From Gaeumannomyces sp. JS-464 (Eukaryota; Ascomycota; Sordariomycetes; Magnaporthales; Magnaporthaceae), in assembly GCA_002197995.1 (NCBI GenBank), contig NGZR01000002.1, positions 3,286,001-3,350,000 of the forward strand: 64,000 nucleotides of DNA. The letters run 5' to 3'. How positions within the stretch are numbered: the stretch's first letter is position 1; each line of letters begins with the position of its first letter. Positions 34,315 to 45,930 of this stretch are shown here, piece after piece. The notes under the pieces were generated by a model, which was not told where the DNA came from, ran no database searches, and saw only the letters and a program-made list of their open reading frames with translations. The position numbers and the translations under genes are program-made.

Positions 34315-36461
34315 TTCTTTCTTCAGCGTCCGTGGGTGTAAACCCCTGTCGATGTAGCGTACCAGATTTTGATCCATGCTAACCAAGGAAACCCAGCCAG
34401 CAAGGGAGTGCCGAATGGTGCTAGGATCTACATGGGCAGCGAGCGACTCGACGTCAATCCGCCGCCCTCGGCGCGTCCCTTGACAACCTGTGCCAGCCAC
34501 GCAATCGTCGAAATCACAGTTCAGCGACGCGGGCAGGCCCAGCGCGTAACAGTCGAGCCTTTGAGGGTTTGCCGATACGCCTCAGCTCCCTACATAAGGT
34601 ATTCGTATCCGCACATGCCTCACAGCCGCCTCGTGAAGTGGTGTGGGGGCCTTGCCGGCCGGCTGGCAGTCTTGTGCAATTCAGGCTCCTCCCGGAACAC
34701 GGACTGGCTGGAAGGGTGCAGGCGAGCTAGAAACACACGAGGGCAGACCAATGTTGGATGATGTTTGCACCGCGTCGATGAAATGCCAAAATGTCGGGTC
34801 GCCACTGGGAACTGGAGTCATCAAAAAAATAAAACATACGCCCATGAGTCTAAGCTCACAGAAGTAGGAGCGCAGGAGGAGTTTGGGGTTGAGGAAAACG
34901 AGGCACTGCCCGCCGCTTCGCAAGCCTCGCGCCCATCGCCCGGGGCACTCGCTCGCGGCCCCATCATGCGCACATCAACCTGGTTGGTGCCCACCGAACA
35001 TGTCTCGCTTGTTGCTGTCGGTATTGGGTGTCGGGGATTGGGTCTCTGCGCCTGCCACAGCCGAGCGACGACGGGATCCCCAACGCTCGCTGTCGCAACG
35101 GGTTCGAATGTCCTTGGGTGGTTTGCTGTTGACGCGTCCGCGATGTTGTTGCTCTACAGCAGAATACCTAGACACCACCCTCCTCATCCCCCATTTCCTA
35201 CTTCCTGTCGTCGCCAAGGTCCGGCGGGAGGTGTATGAAAAGTAAAGAAACAGAACTGGGGCATTCGCTAGGTCCCTGTCGTCGCTCCGCTGTGCGGGCG
35301 GCTTTTCATGGCAGGGGACGCAGAGGTGGGTGTGGCACCCACACCCACGCCAAACCGAATCGGGGAAAGCACGCAAGTCGAGCAGGCAAAAGTCACTTTG
35401 GGCGGCTCCATCCCTGTCGACGGCACCAGCAAGGCACATTGTCTGCAATTTGGAAGGCTCCCGCTGTCCCTGTCCACCCCAGTCTTCCCTGTTTTGGTAA
35501 ACCCTCGATCCCGTCCTCCTCCCCAGTCCTTTTCTCGGTGTTCTTCTCTCTCCTCCATCGGCGGCAGGCAAGGATATTTGATTATCTGCCCTACCCCTCT
35601 TCCCATAAACACATATAGCGCATCCCGCAAGCACGCGGCCAGTGTCCAGGCACACGAACAAAATGAAAAGAACACCAGAGGGGAGATAAACGAGCGGGCG
35701 AAGGGGGACGCCCGCAAACCCAGATCGTGTTTGGTTTGAGGGTCCTTCTGGTGGCGCCAGGGTCCAAGTGTTTCCGCATCAGTGCACCCGCCAATAAACA
35801 CTAGCAAGCCGGGATAGTCATGCATTGTTGGCACGATAATGCTCCTCCACAGCTGGCACTGACCTTCCACATTTGCTGGACACGACTGTCGCTGATCCAA
35901 ACGGGGAGTTTATGGGACGGGTGCTGGGATGGGCCTGGTAAGCAACCCGCTGATTCCTGCTGATTGTTCCTGTCCGCTGTCCGCCCAGGTGCCTGTGGTC
36001 ATTTCATTTTTCTTGCTGCGCGCCGTGATTGTCCAGGAATGTTTCCCTTTCCAGCATCCTGGCATCTTGCCTGAACCGCCAGCGTGCTTTCGTTTCAAGT
36101 GGACCTATGACCTTGGCCAACGCACAATTAGACGGGGGCGCCTTGCGTTACAGCGCCGATTCGCCATTCTTTTTTCGCGTCATTCTGTGTCGTCTAGAGC
36201 TTTCCTGCATCACCGAGTAGCCAGTTCCAAGTCAAAATGGGGCCGGGGGAGAAGGCAGGGAGGAGTCGATCGGATGGTATATCTCGGGCCAGATAAAAAG
36301 TAGAAAAGAAAGCCAAGAAAGAAAGACTAAAAAAAAAAAAAAGGACTGCTAGTTTAGCACAACGCCACCACTGACGGTCGCCATATCGGCGGGCACCCCC
36401 ATAAACAACCCAATGGGACGAGGGCTTGCTCCGGCTCATCAATACTCGTAACGAAGAAGCT

Positions 36462-36486
36462 AAAAAAAAAAAAAAAAAAAAAAAAA
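36462..36486. repeat. Poly-A tract (about 25 A)
   Basis: Longest A-run of the gene-poor region, with a second A20 at 36870-36889. Confidence 0.8.
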
Positions 36487-37147
36487 GGCCGAGGATTGGG
36501 GATGCGGCCAATGGACTGGCTGTTCCTCCCTCCTCGATGTTTGTATGCTGGGCATTTGCCAACGGCGGCATGGTGGGCATTGGTTCATCTCGGCTCTCAA
36601 GTTGCAGCCGTCCAGGTCAGAAGAGATGCAAGGAAGATCCTCCCTCCGCCGTGTAGGGCACACATGATAATTGCTCGCTGGGATGGACACGCCCATCCGG
36701 GTAAAGACGCGATCAGATGGTAGCTTTTTGCCCCTCACATTCTTAGGTAGGTTTCAATGGCAGTAAACCGTTCCGGAAAGAAGAGCGAGAAAGTTGACAG
36801 TGGCTCTTCTGGTTGGGTGGCCCATATTCGAGTAAGTGAGACAAAGAGAACAGTTGATCAAGAAGAAGCAAAAAAAAAAAAAAAAAAAAGAAAAACGGGG
36901 AAAGAAAGGAGTCTTGCGAGACTGATATCTAGATCGTGAGTGCTACCTATACTAATTCTGCGCCTGGTCTAGCATCTCTGCTAGGCTGTCACCTAATATA
37001 TTTTTTTTCTTTCTTTTTTCTTTCTTTTTTCTTTTCTTTTCTTTCTTCTTCGTATTCTTTGCCACGTGATCCGGTCATACCCCTTTCTTGTATTGTTCCC
37101 GACTCTGGGGTCATCTAATTCTAGACACGGATTCACAAGGCCGCGGA

Positions 37148-38012
37148 TTACAACTTCTCGCACCGCTTCTCAACCGCTTCCCGCAGGACCTTGATGACCT
37201 CTCTTGGGTCCTTGGCACCGAAGACGGCGCTGCCGGCCACGATGACGTTTGCACCGGCGTCGGCGGCCTGGTCGATGGTGCCGGGCCAGGCCATCAACCT
37301 CGATGTTGAGCTCCGGGTAGCGCTTGCGCAGGGCCTGGACCTTGGGCAGCTCGCTGGCCATGAACTTCTGGCCGCCGAAGCCAGGCTCGACCGTCATGAT
37401 GAGGACCATGTCGGGCCTCTCCTTATCCTGGGGGGAGTCGAGGATCTCATACAGCACGTCAACGGGCGTGGCAGGCTTGAGGGCGATTCCGGCCAGCAGG
37501 CCCTGGTCGTGGATGTAGCGGATCAGCTCGCGCGGGCTCGTCTTGAGCTCCGACTCCTCGGCGGGCGCCAAGGCGGCGGAGCTGAAGGCGGCCTCGTAGT
37601 GGAAACAGTACAGGTCGCAGCCGGCGGCCTTGAACTCCTTGACCCATTTCTTGGGCTCCGCGATCATCATGTGGCAGTCGAAGGTGCCCCGGCCCTGGGG
37701 GGCCGAGGGCTGTTCAACGTGCCGCCGGATCTTGGCTACCACTGGGGGTCCGAAGGTTATGTTGGGCACAAAATGGCCGTCCCTGTGCGTCGACTTGCCG
37801 GTTAATGTGCCGTCCAAACCCATCACCCCAAGCGCCAGGACGATGCAGGTCCAGGCGGGGCTGCTCTCGCTCGGCTTGCTCTCTGCTCAGGGCCTACATG
37901 ATGTCTACGTGAAGCCAATCGGCCCTTGGCTGATGGTCCTAGAGCACTCCTCACCCAGGTTGCCAAAATCGGCCGACAGGATGGAGGGCGCGATGATGGC
38001 TTTGGGAGCCAT
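37148..38012 (-). CDS. RPE1: Ribulose-phosphate 3-epimerase
   Basis: Interconverts ribulose-5-phosphate and xylulose-5-phosphate in the pentose phosphate pathway. Start ATG at 38012-38010 ([17 protein letters not shown]). Exon 1 ends at 37898 inside the Met of [15 protein letters not shown], and exon 2 begins at 37782. TIM-barrel motifs are [38 protein letters not shown] and, in the second frame, [16 protein letters not shown], closing with EKRCEKL. Metal-binding His and Asp of the family (HVDIMDGHF, CHMM, EVDG) are present. One base is missing from the run at 37923-37925, and two more near 37281 and 37287 inside the DGGLGPGT segment. The single intron with GTAGGC donor is unusual but restores the exact motif. 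Confidence 0.94.
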
Positions 38013-39836
38013 GATTGCGGTTGCTTTTTTGACTCGGAGCGAGGTGGGGGTTTGACGAGGGTCGAGACGGCAGCACGGACGGCGGAACGGATCCTGAGGA
38101 AGGGGGTTGGAGGCGAAAGGATGCCGCCGCTTGCAGGTGGTGAGAATCAGTGGCGTCGATGTAGTTTGGGGCAGCTGCCGACCTAAGTAACGGCCAAGGG
38201 CAAAACCGGCGAGGGATTTCGATGTCAAGTTGAGCGTTGGGTGCTACCAAACCGGCTGTCTCGCCGGCCCTACGTTGTCGATGGTGGGGGTGCGCTTCCC
38301 AAAAAGCCTCAAGCTCAATCAAGCCGACCATGACGCTGCCGCGGCACGCACGCGCCCGCCCGGTCCAGCGCAGCAATCGAGGGCGGGAGACCCAGTGCAG
38401 ATGGGTCACTTGAATGGGTGGTACCACGCACCTCCAGGGTGCTGCACAGTACATGTTGATTCTGCGTCTCTGCGTGTGCCACAGCACTGCGCAGTGCTGA
38501 GCATGCCTCCACTGCCCAACGCCAACGGTGGTACGTACTGCACTAATGCAGATGTGCTGGGCTTGAGGGCAACAGAATGCAGCACAGAATGGGTGCAGAG
38601 CGCAGAGTCGCAGAGCACGGGCGGGTTGGGCTGGGTCCTGGTCCAGAGTCGGGGTGCCAGGTTTAGGTTGCCACCGGTCCCCGACAGGCTTGTGGGGCTC
38701 GACAGGGCGACAGGGGAGGCCGGCCCACGCCTGGGACTTCGGTACTTGGGCCGATGTACCTGAGGTACCTACCCGGCGCCCAAGAACGTCGGCCTGCAGG
38801 TCTTGCCTGGTGCCGCTCACCCCATTCCCTGCAGTGGATTCTGGTTCCCCAGCCCAGCCCAGTCATCCATGCCCTCGTCAGTTTCTTCTCTCACCTGCCG
38901 GCCTGCCTCACCCTCCCCTTGCTTGTCTGTCTCCAACACCTCACAACCGCCGACGAGCAAACACGCTCTCTGCTGCGAATCCCTCGCTGCCACCACCGTC
39001 GACGCTGCGTGCTGCCGCCCCTTCGGCCACCCGCCCGTGCCCTTCCCTGTCCGCCGAACAGACCCGTTTTTATTTTATTTTATTTTTCCTTACCTTTCGC
39101 CCGCCAGCCAGCCGCCCGTCCGTCGCTCAAACTCTAAACACCAGAGTCCCGTCCCTCCGTCCTCCGCTGTGCTTCGTCCCAGGCTCGAAAAAAAAAAAAA
39201 AAGCCAGGCCCTCCCGCGTCGCCCATCTTCCGGATCGGCGTCCGTCTTGTCTCTCGTCGGAAGCGCCCAAGCCCAGCGCCGCCTCCCGCTCCGCTCGCAT
39301 TCCGTCCTCGTTCACCAACGAGCCAGCCACCCGTGCTCTTGAATCTCGTTACGCTCCTCGCCACACCGACCCTCGCTCTCTGTCGCGCTGTCTTGTCGAC
39401 GGAGAAAAAACAAACAATCTCGCAAGGAGAAGAAAGAGAAGAGAGGAAGGAGCCAGAACCGGCCCGACGCAGATACAAGCTTCCATTTCGAGAACGCCCG
39501 TGGACGAGACTGGGATCTGCTCGAGCCCAGGTGGAACCGACAATCCCCTTTGTCGCACGCGAGGCCCGCTCCATATGGACGCCGGTGGTCTGCACTAGGC
39601 AGCCTGCAGCCCGTTGCCGGCTTCCTGCCTCGTTGCGCGAAAGCCCAGCCGGCCAAGTCACTGTGACCGCCGCATCATTCTGGGTCACCTCGAGCGCTCT
39701 CTGTCACGACGAACTGAACCCCGGTCTCGCGTCTCACGCCGTCCTCCCCTCTTCCCGGCCGAACCATTAGCTCCGTACTTCCACGTGTCTCCAGCCTTTC
39801 CAGAGTAGGGCTTGTTCCCTATAAACGCCCGCGGCC
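38013..39836. other. Divergent region RPE1 / MED15
   Basis: 1.8 kb shared upstream region. Contains an 18-bp perfect palindrome (38482-38499), a GTACC/GGTACC cluster at 38756-38775, and a pyrimidine-rich stretch with TTTTATTTTA units near 39066, probably the long MED15 leader. A 314-codon plus-strand frame (38654-39598) is Pro/Ser/Arg low complexity and not supported as a gene. Confidence 0.5.
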
Positions 39837-42070
39837 ATGGCCGCGAACATGCCACCCAATATGGCTGGCATGATGCCGCAGCGCCGCCCGCAGATGAACC
39901 CGAACCAGCAGAACCAACTGAGCCAGGTTGTGTATTCCGCTCTCGTCGAGCAACCCCAGATCCAACATGGCTGGCAAGCCGGTGTTCAGATTGGAGATCG
40001 CCTCGGAAAGGTCACCACACTGTAAGTTGCCCCCCTTGGCTTCTCGCCTCGGACTGCGTGCGGCCTGCTCCGATTGACCTCCTGCACTGTCTTGACTTGT
40101 CTCGTGCACACCACCGTGTCGGCCGCGCGCTGACCACACTCTGCTCCCCACAGTGTCAGCAACGCCATATTGGCAAATCCAGGCGTAGATGGAACCAAGG
40201 CTGCGCAATTCGGTATCAACTTTGAGAAGAAGCTGTTCCATGAAATGCCAGACAAGGTAAGCACACACACACATCAAAAGAAACAAGAGGCGCACTTTGC
40301 CCACCCCTCCGCCTGTGTCCGCCACCCTAACCGCGCATGCTCGCTCTCCTTAGGCTTCCTACGATAGACAGATGACGGCCAAGGTGACCGAGATGTTCAC
40401 ACAACGGCAATCAAACGAGGTCAACATCCAGAATTCGATAAATAACCATGCCGCTCTCCTGCAACAACAAGCGCAACAGCAGCAGCAACAACAGCAGCGC
40501 ATGATGCAAATGAACCAGAACGTTCTCCAGGCCCAGGCCCAGGCCCAGGCCCAGGCTCAGGCCCAGGCTCAGGCCCAAGCGCAGGCGCAGATGAACGCCT
40601 CCATGGGCCAGAACCCCCAACACCCCTTCCAGCATCTGCAGCGCCCGATGCAGGCCTCCCCGATTCCCGGCCAGCCGGGCCAGCCGATGCCGATAGGGAT
40701 GGCTAACATGGGCGGCCCGAACCGCATGCCGATAAGGCCTCCTGGCCAGGAGCAGGGGAACGCGCCCGGCATGTCGATGCAGGATAAGGCGAAGATCGTG
40801 GACCTCGCCACCAAGATGATGGCCCAGGCCCCGGACACGGCGAAGCAGCAGCTCAGGATAAGCCTGCAGTCCAAGATGGATCCTCAGCAGCTGCAGAACA
40901 TGCGGGCGCGAGGAATGGACCCTCTGATGCAGTACTTCCAGCACCAGGCGCTCGCCCAGCTGCAACGACAAGCGGCGGGAGCCAGGAGACCAATGCCCCA
41001 GAACCCCAACGCCCCCCCCGGAGCCATGCATCAACTCCAGCAGCAGCAACGCCAGATGAACCCAGCCATGATGAATCAAATGGGCCAGCCAGGCGGCGTG
41101 GGGCAAATCAGCCCGTTCAACATGGACAGCATTATAGGCGAGCAGAACAAGGGCTTGCTCGCCCAAGAACAGGGACAAACCGTGGTCCCTGCTAGCATGC
41201 CACAGAACCGGACGCCCCAGCCCGGGATGAACATGGCGGCACAGGGCATGCCGGGCTCGCAGCCCGGTCAGCCGCAGAGACCACCGCAGATGCAGCAACC
41301 CTTTGGCGTGCAGCAACAGCCAACACCACAGATGAGGGCGGCTCAGGTCCAGGCTCAAGTTAACAAGCCACTACAGGGCCAGCCGGGCGGGCTCAGCGGG
41401 CCACCACCAGCGACCCAAAGTCCCGCAATGAACACGCTCAACTCAGGCACCCCGATCCGGCCACCTGGATCGGCTGGCCAGATGAACGGACCGGCCATGG
41501 CGGGGATGGACCCTCGCTTCAACCCCGTGGGCCATCGGACCGCCATATCTATGGGCGGCAACATCAACCAAATACTGCAGGCGATGGATCCCGCAGACCG
41601 GGCACAGTTCCAGGGTCTCACTCCTGATAAGATCAATGAGCTGATGATCCGATGGCAGGAGTCACAGCAACAAGCCAAGAACATGGGGCAGCCTATGGGG
41701 GTCCGCCCCGGCCAACCCCAACCTGGCCAGGGTGTTCAAATGATGGGAAATAACCTGGGGAAGGCGGCGCCATGGCACATCAACAAGCCCTTCTTCAACA
41801 ACAACAGCTTAGAAGGGCTCAGATGGCACCTGGATCGATACAGAGTACCCAGCAAGCATCTATGGACAGCATGGACATCCCTCCGCAACAGGTGGCCCAG
41901 TTACTTGGTCAGGTCCCTCCTGACGTCAAAAAATGGAATCAGCTCAAGATGTGGATTTCCCAACACGGAGTGTCTCCACAGATTGAGGCTGCCTTGGGTC
42001 GCTTGCAACTGGTTCAATTTCAAAATCTCTTGAGGAAGCAGCTTCATCAGCAGCAAGCGCAGCAGCAAGC

Positions 42071-42101
<31 letters not shown>

Positions 42102-42324
42102 GCAAGCACAGCAGCAGCAGCAGCAGCAACAGCAAAGAGAGCAGCAACAGCAAGCGCAGCAGCAGCAGCAACAACAACAACAAGCGCAGCAGCAAGCGCA
42201 GCAGCAAGCGCAACAACAAGCACAGCAAAGCGCAGCAGCAAGCGCAGCAGCAGCAGCAGCAGCAGAAACAACAGCAACAAGCACAGCAGCAGCAGCAACA
42301 GCAAAGAGAGCAGCAACAGCAAGC

Positions 42325-42360
<36 letters not shown>

Positions 42361-42407
42361 GCAACAACAAAAGCAGCAACAGCAAGCGCAGCAGCAGCAG
42401 CAGCAGC

Positions 42408-42462
<55 letters not shown>

Positions 42463-44891
42463 GGCGGTGCCGCCTCCTCAGCCAACACCACCCCAGCAAA
42501 CGCAACCTCAGCCGAACATGGGCCACCCTCAGTCGCAACACCCTCAGGTTCCAGTGCAGGGCTCCGGGGGTCCTGGCGGAAGGCCTCAGCAAGGGCAGAT
42601 ACCAGGACTGCCGGCTAGTGTCCTGGCAAACATACCACCTCAGATGCTGCAACCGACTCAGGATGAAATAAACACTCTTCGCAATCACCCGAGGTTGATT
42701 GGGGCGCCGCTCGACACCATTGTAAGTCTCGCCAGACAGGTTAAGGTCCGCGAGTACTTGAAGAAGATGCAGGCGCAACAGGCCCTTAGGGCCTCAACCC
42801 AACAACAGCCAGGGCAGGGACAGCAGGGACCTCCGCCTGCAGCTGATGGGCAGGCGCCCATCCAGACTGGCCAAAACCAGTCACCTGCACAGCGGCCAGC
42901 CGTCCCTGCCTCGGGAACAGTTCCAGTGCCTGCCACGGACAAAAAGCCCGCGGCGCCGGCAGCACCGCCTGCTGGTAACAGGAACAACATGCAGAACCGT
43001 GCATCGGCACCCGGCCCATCGTCTGCACAGGCACAACCCAGGAACCTCAAGCGTTCTGGTCCAGACGAGGCGATAGAGGCGGCTCCTCAGCAGCCAGCAG
43101 CCACAACAGCAGCAGAAGACTCAAATGCCCAATCAAACGGCTCAACGGCCGCTCGGTACGGGTCTGCCGTTCCTCACGCCGGAGCAGATAGCACGCCTTA
43201 CCCCTGAACAGAAGGCGAGGTACGAGGCTATGATGAAGAAGAATGCCGCCCAGCAAGAGCAGCCCATGACGCAGGACCAGTATAACCGTCTGAAGGCCAT
43301 CATGGGGGCAGAGATGGCCCGAAACGAGCAATTCCCAGAAATCCCCATGTCGAATGTCGAGAAGGCCGAGATGGCGCGCAAGTTTAAGAGCGTGGTGGAT
43401 TTTTTCACGAAAATGAACAGGAGCATAGGGCGTTGGTATTCTATCACAGAAGACGATGCCCGCGCCCGTATGTACTTCAGGACTGTAAGTTTTGTCTCGT
43501 GCCCGCAACGTTAACTCGCCAGCAAGTCCGATTCGCTAACCAAGGACGCGAAAACAGCGATGTCGCATTGCCAGTCAGTTTGCGGATGGGGACCGCTTCA
43601 CCCGCCTGAACCAGTCCTTCTCCATGAACATTGGTGACCTCGACCAGGCGCTGGAGATGATTAACAACATGATCAAGGACATTGGCAACTGGTACAAGGA
43701 GCGAGGAGAGGCTGGCAAGCCGCCTGGGAACCAGCAGCAGCCCCAGGCGCCCCAACCCGCGCCTCTGAGTGCGGCCAATCTGGAGGAGAACACCAAGGCA
43801 CACACCCAAATGCATCAGCGGTCAAACAGCAAGGGCGGACAGGCCCCAGCGGCCCCAACGTCCAGCCAGCCGCCCTTCGCATTTGGCGCGAGCTCCCCAC
43901 ACGGACAGCCGGCGTACCTGAGCAAGCCCACAGTGACGGTGGACACGCTGAACCCTCCTCCTCCCAAGAGGAAGAAGGTCAACCCCAGCAAGCCTCGTCT
44001 CCTGCGGTCCAGTCCAGCACCGCCTCACCGCAGACCAAACCGCCATCGCCCGAGATCAGGAGACAGGCACAGCCGGAGCCCCCGAAGCCGCCCATGATTG
44101 TGTGCACCGAGCCGGGCTGCGAAATGGGGTCGGTAGGGTTTGCTACGGAGGAGGCGAGGAACTTGCACGTCCAAGAGGAGCACGTGCGACCCAACGAAGA
44201 CCCTCTCAAGTTCTTCAACGAGAGCATGGCCTCAAGCCTGGGTTTGGATTCTCAAGGTCATGCCAAGGGCGGTCCGATTGCTGGTCAGGCTCAGCCCTCG
44301 GCTCCGCCAATGGCCACGACACTGTCGAGGCAGGGACAGGCTGGCGGAAGGATCGACTCGGCAACGGCGACGCCCATGTCCAGGGCCGTGTCGATGAACC
44401 GACAAGGGAGCGCTGTCGGGCCAGGACCAATGGGCAACGTTCAGGGTGGCATGTGTGCAGGCACTCCACGGGCGGCGGACGGCAAGGTCGGAGACGCTCT
44501 GCCGTTTGGAGACGACGCGTGGGGCGCCAATGTCGATCCGCAGGATCTTCTTTCGGCCTTCGGCTCTCTCGACTCGTCTGCAGGCGGCGTGATGTCGGAC
44601 CCGAGCCTGTACCGGTCGCTGACACCCAACGACACGCCCGAGTCGAGCAAGGACAGCGGCTCGTCTGAGCCCAACAGCGACATCTCGGAGGGCGTCAACT
44701 TGGATATCGACCTCAACTGGGCGCCCGTGGACCAGGACTTCCTCATGGACATGAACAATATCACGATGGACGCCATAGACAGCATGGACCCGGCATTAGC
44801 GGCGATGCCGGCCTGGGAAGATGTGCCGAGCGACTTCAACAAGCCGTTTAACTTCGATACTACCGGGCTCTACTTACTGGATACGAACTAA
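39837..44891 (+). CDS. MED15: Mediator tail subunit MED15 (GAL11)
   Basis: Activator-binding subunit of the Mediator tail. Exon 1 (39837-40021) and exon 2 (40154-40256) encode a KIX-type helical domain (HGWQAGVQIGDRLGKV, VSNAILANPG, FGINFEKKLFHEMPDK); exon 3 starts at 40354. A long Gln/Pro/Met-rich region follows, with Gln-Ala repeats (40528-40590) and poly-Gln (42047-42461). Downstream are conserved fungal blocks: GLPFLTPEQIARLTPEQKAR, KMNRSIGRWYSITEDD, then after an intron at 43490 SMNIGDLDQALEMINNMIKD, and the acidic C-terminus DLNWAPVDQDFLMDMNN. A C2H2-like motif CTEPGC...HVQEEHV occurs at 44101-44184. Frame breaks occur near 41771, 42105, 43093 and the C4 run 43983-43986. Length of about 1,600 residues is plausible. 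Identity rests on the KIX domain plus Gln-rich layout. Confidence 0.85.
40528..40590. repeat. (CAGGCC)n coding repeat (Gln-Ala)
   Basis: About ten CAGGCC/CAGGCT hexamers encoding alternating Gln-Ala in MED15. Confidence 0.85.
42047..42461. repeat. CAG/CAA expansion in MED15
   Basis: About 400 bases of CAG, CAA and GCG-containing units encoding poly-Gln, closing with a pure CAA run of about 19 units (42403-42461). One register read as Ala/Ser/Thr marks a local frame slip at about 42105. Confidence 0.88.
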
Positions 44892-45898
44892 ACCTCGAGG
44901 CTGGGGTCCTCCGCCGTACGCGGCTTGAGACGCATACACTGGTTTCTTGATTATGGATTTCTTGTTGATTGGCGAGCAACGGCGTTGATCAGGACGGGAA
45001 GCGAACGACATCAAAAAATAATGGTAGGCGCCACGGGATGGAGCACTTGGGAATCGTTGGGCAAATAATGGTTCGCCCGTATACTTGCGATACTTTTTCG
45101 CCTCCCTTCTTTTCCCCCTCTATTTCTTTGCGCCGTATCGACGGAGCCATAGGATGAGAGGTGTGGTACTCGGCTTGGGGTGGAGATCTGTCTTCAGACT
45201 CTTGACATCTTTCCTCGTCCTTTATTCTTACTCGTTGGCTCCCTTTCCCCTTTGCATTTATATTTTCTTCTCCGCACGGCATATCGGCAGGATTGGGATA
45301 CCTTGTTCCCCGCGTATAGCGGGGTTTGTTTTGCTCTTCGGCTGTTTATGTTCTCTACTCTTTTTGCAACATGACATCTTTTGTTGGCTATTCCATATTT
45401 TCTCGGCTTTTGGACCTTTGGCTTGGTTTGCCTTTCCTGGGTGGCTCGGGAACGCCCGGTGGGATATGTTTGCACCGGCTTTGGTTCGTTGTTTGATTGG
45501 TTCTTTTGGTTGGCGCTCTGTGAGGAGATGGCTGGGGATGGCTAGTCGACGGGGTCGACTGCGTCACAACCAGGCTCTTCGGGGAGCCATGCAAAGATAT
45601 AGGCTGGGGAAGGGTAGAAGTGCGTACTGTACATGGGAGAGGTCACTATGATACCACCACGCGAAGGCGAGGGAAATACCAAGAGAGGTGTCGTCGCCAC
45701 GCTAGTTTCTTTTCAATGAATACCATATTATGGACGCTCTGTGCCTTGACGCGATGAGACAGCCCGGAGGTGTGCGAAGTCGGCAGGCAAGGGGGAGGGG
45801 TGTGTCCTTCGGCTTGGCGATCGGCAGGGTCTCCTTAGTCCTCTTGGTCCCCTTGGCCGCCTTTCCAATCGAGTCCGTCTCTATTTCTCTTTTTTTTT

Positions 45899-45930
<32 letters not shown>

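Larger units (their letters stand above)
28631..37147. other. 8.5 kb region without a supportable gene
   Basis: No frame on either strand shows a conserved domain, and the longest frames (up to about 268 codons) have the composition of translated simple sequence. It contains a CA repeat (29680-29698), GT-rich sequence (31375-31450), long T-tracts before 34.3 kb (for example T19 at 32906-32924) and A-tracts after 36.3 kb (A25 at 36462-36486, A20 at 36870-36889). The base composition is not AT-rich enough to suggest repeat-induced point mutation, and no transposon ends or target duplications were seen. It may be extended regulatory sequence, non-coding transcripts or decayed genes. Confidence 0.55.

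Noticed and set aside
35085..35125. Second GGTTCGAAT match
   Set aside because: No cloverleaf partners around it.
38654..39598. 314-codon plus-strand frame before MED15
   Set aside because: Low-complexity Pro/Ser/Arg translation of C/T-rich leader DNA; better explained as promoter and 5' UTR.
42047..42461. Poly-Gln repeat as a transposon or satellite array
   Set aside because: It lies inside the MED15 reading frame and encodes the expected Gln-rich region.
41901..42778. Minus-strand frames rich in Leu, Val or Cys opposite MED15
   Set aside because: Antisense readings of the CAG/CAA repeat.
45890..45930. Poly-T tract as a retroposon tail
   Set aside because: No adjoining reverse-transcribed body or flanking duplication is visible.
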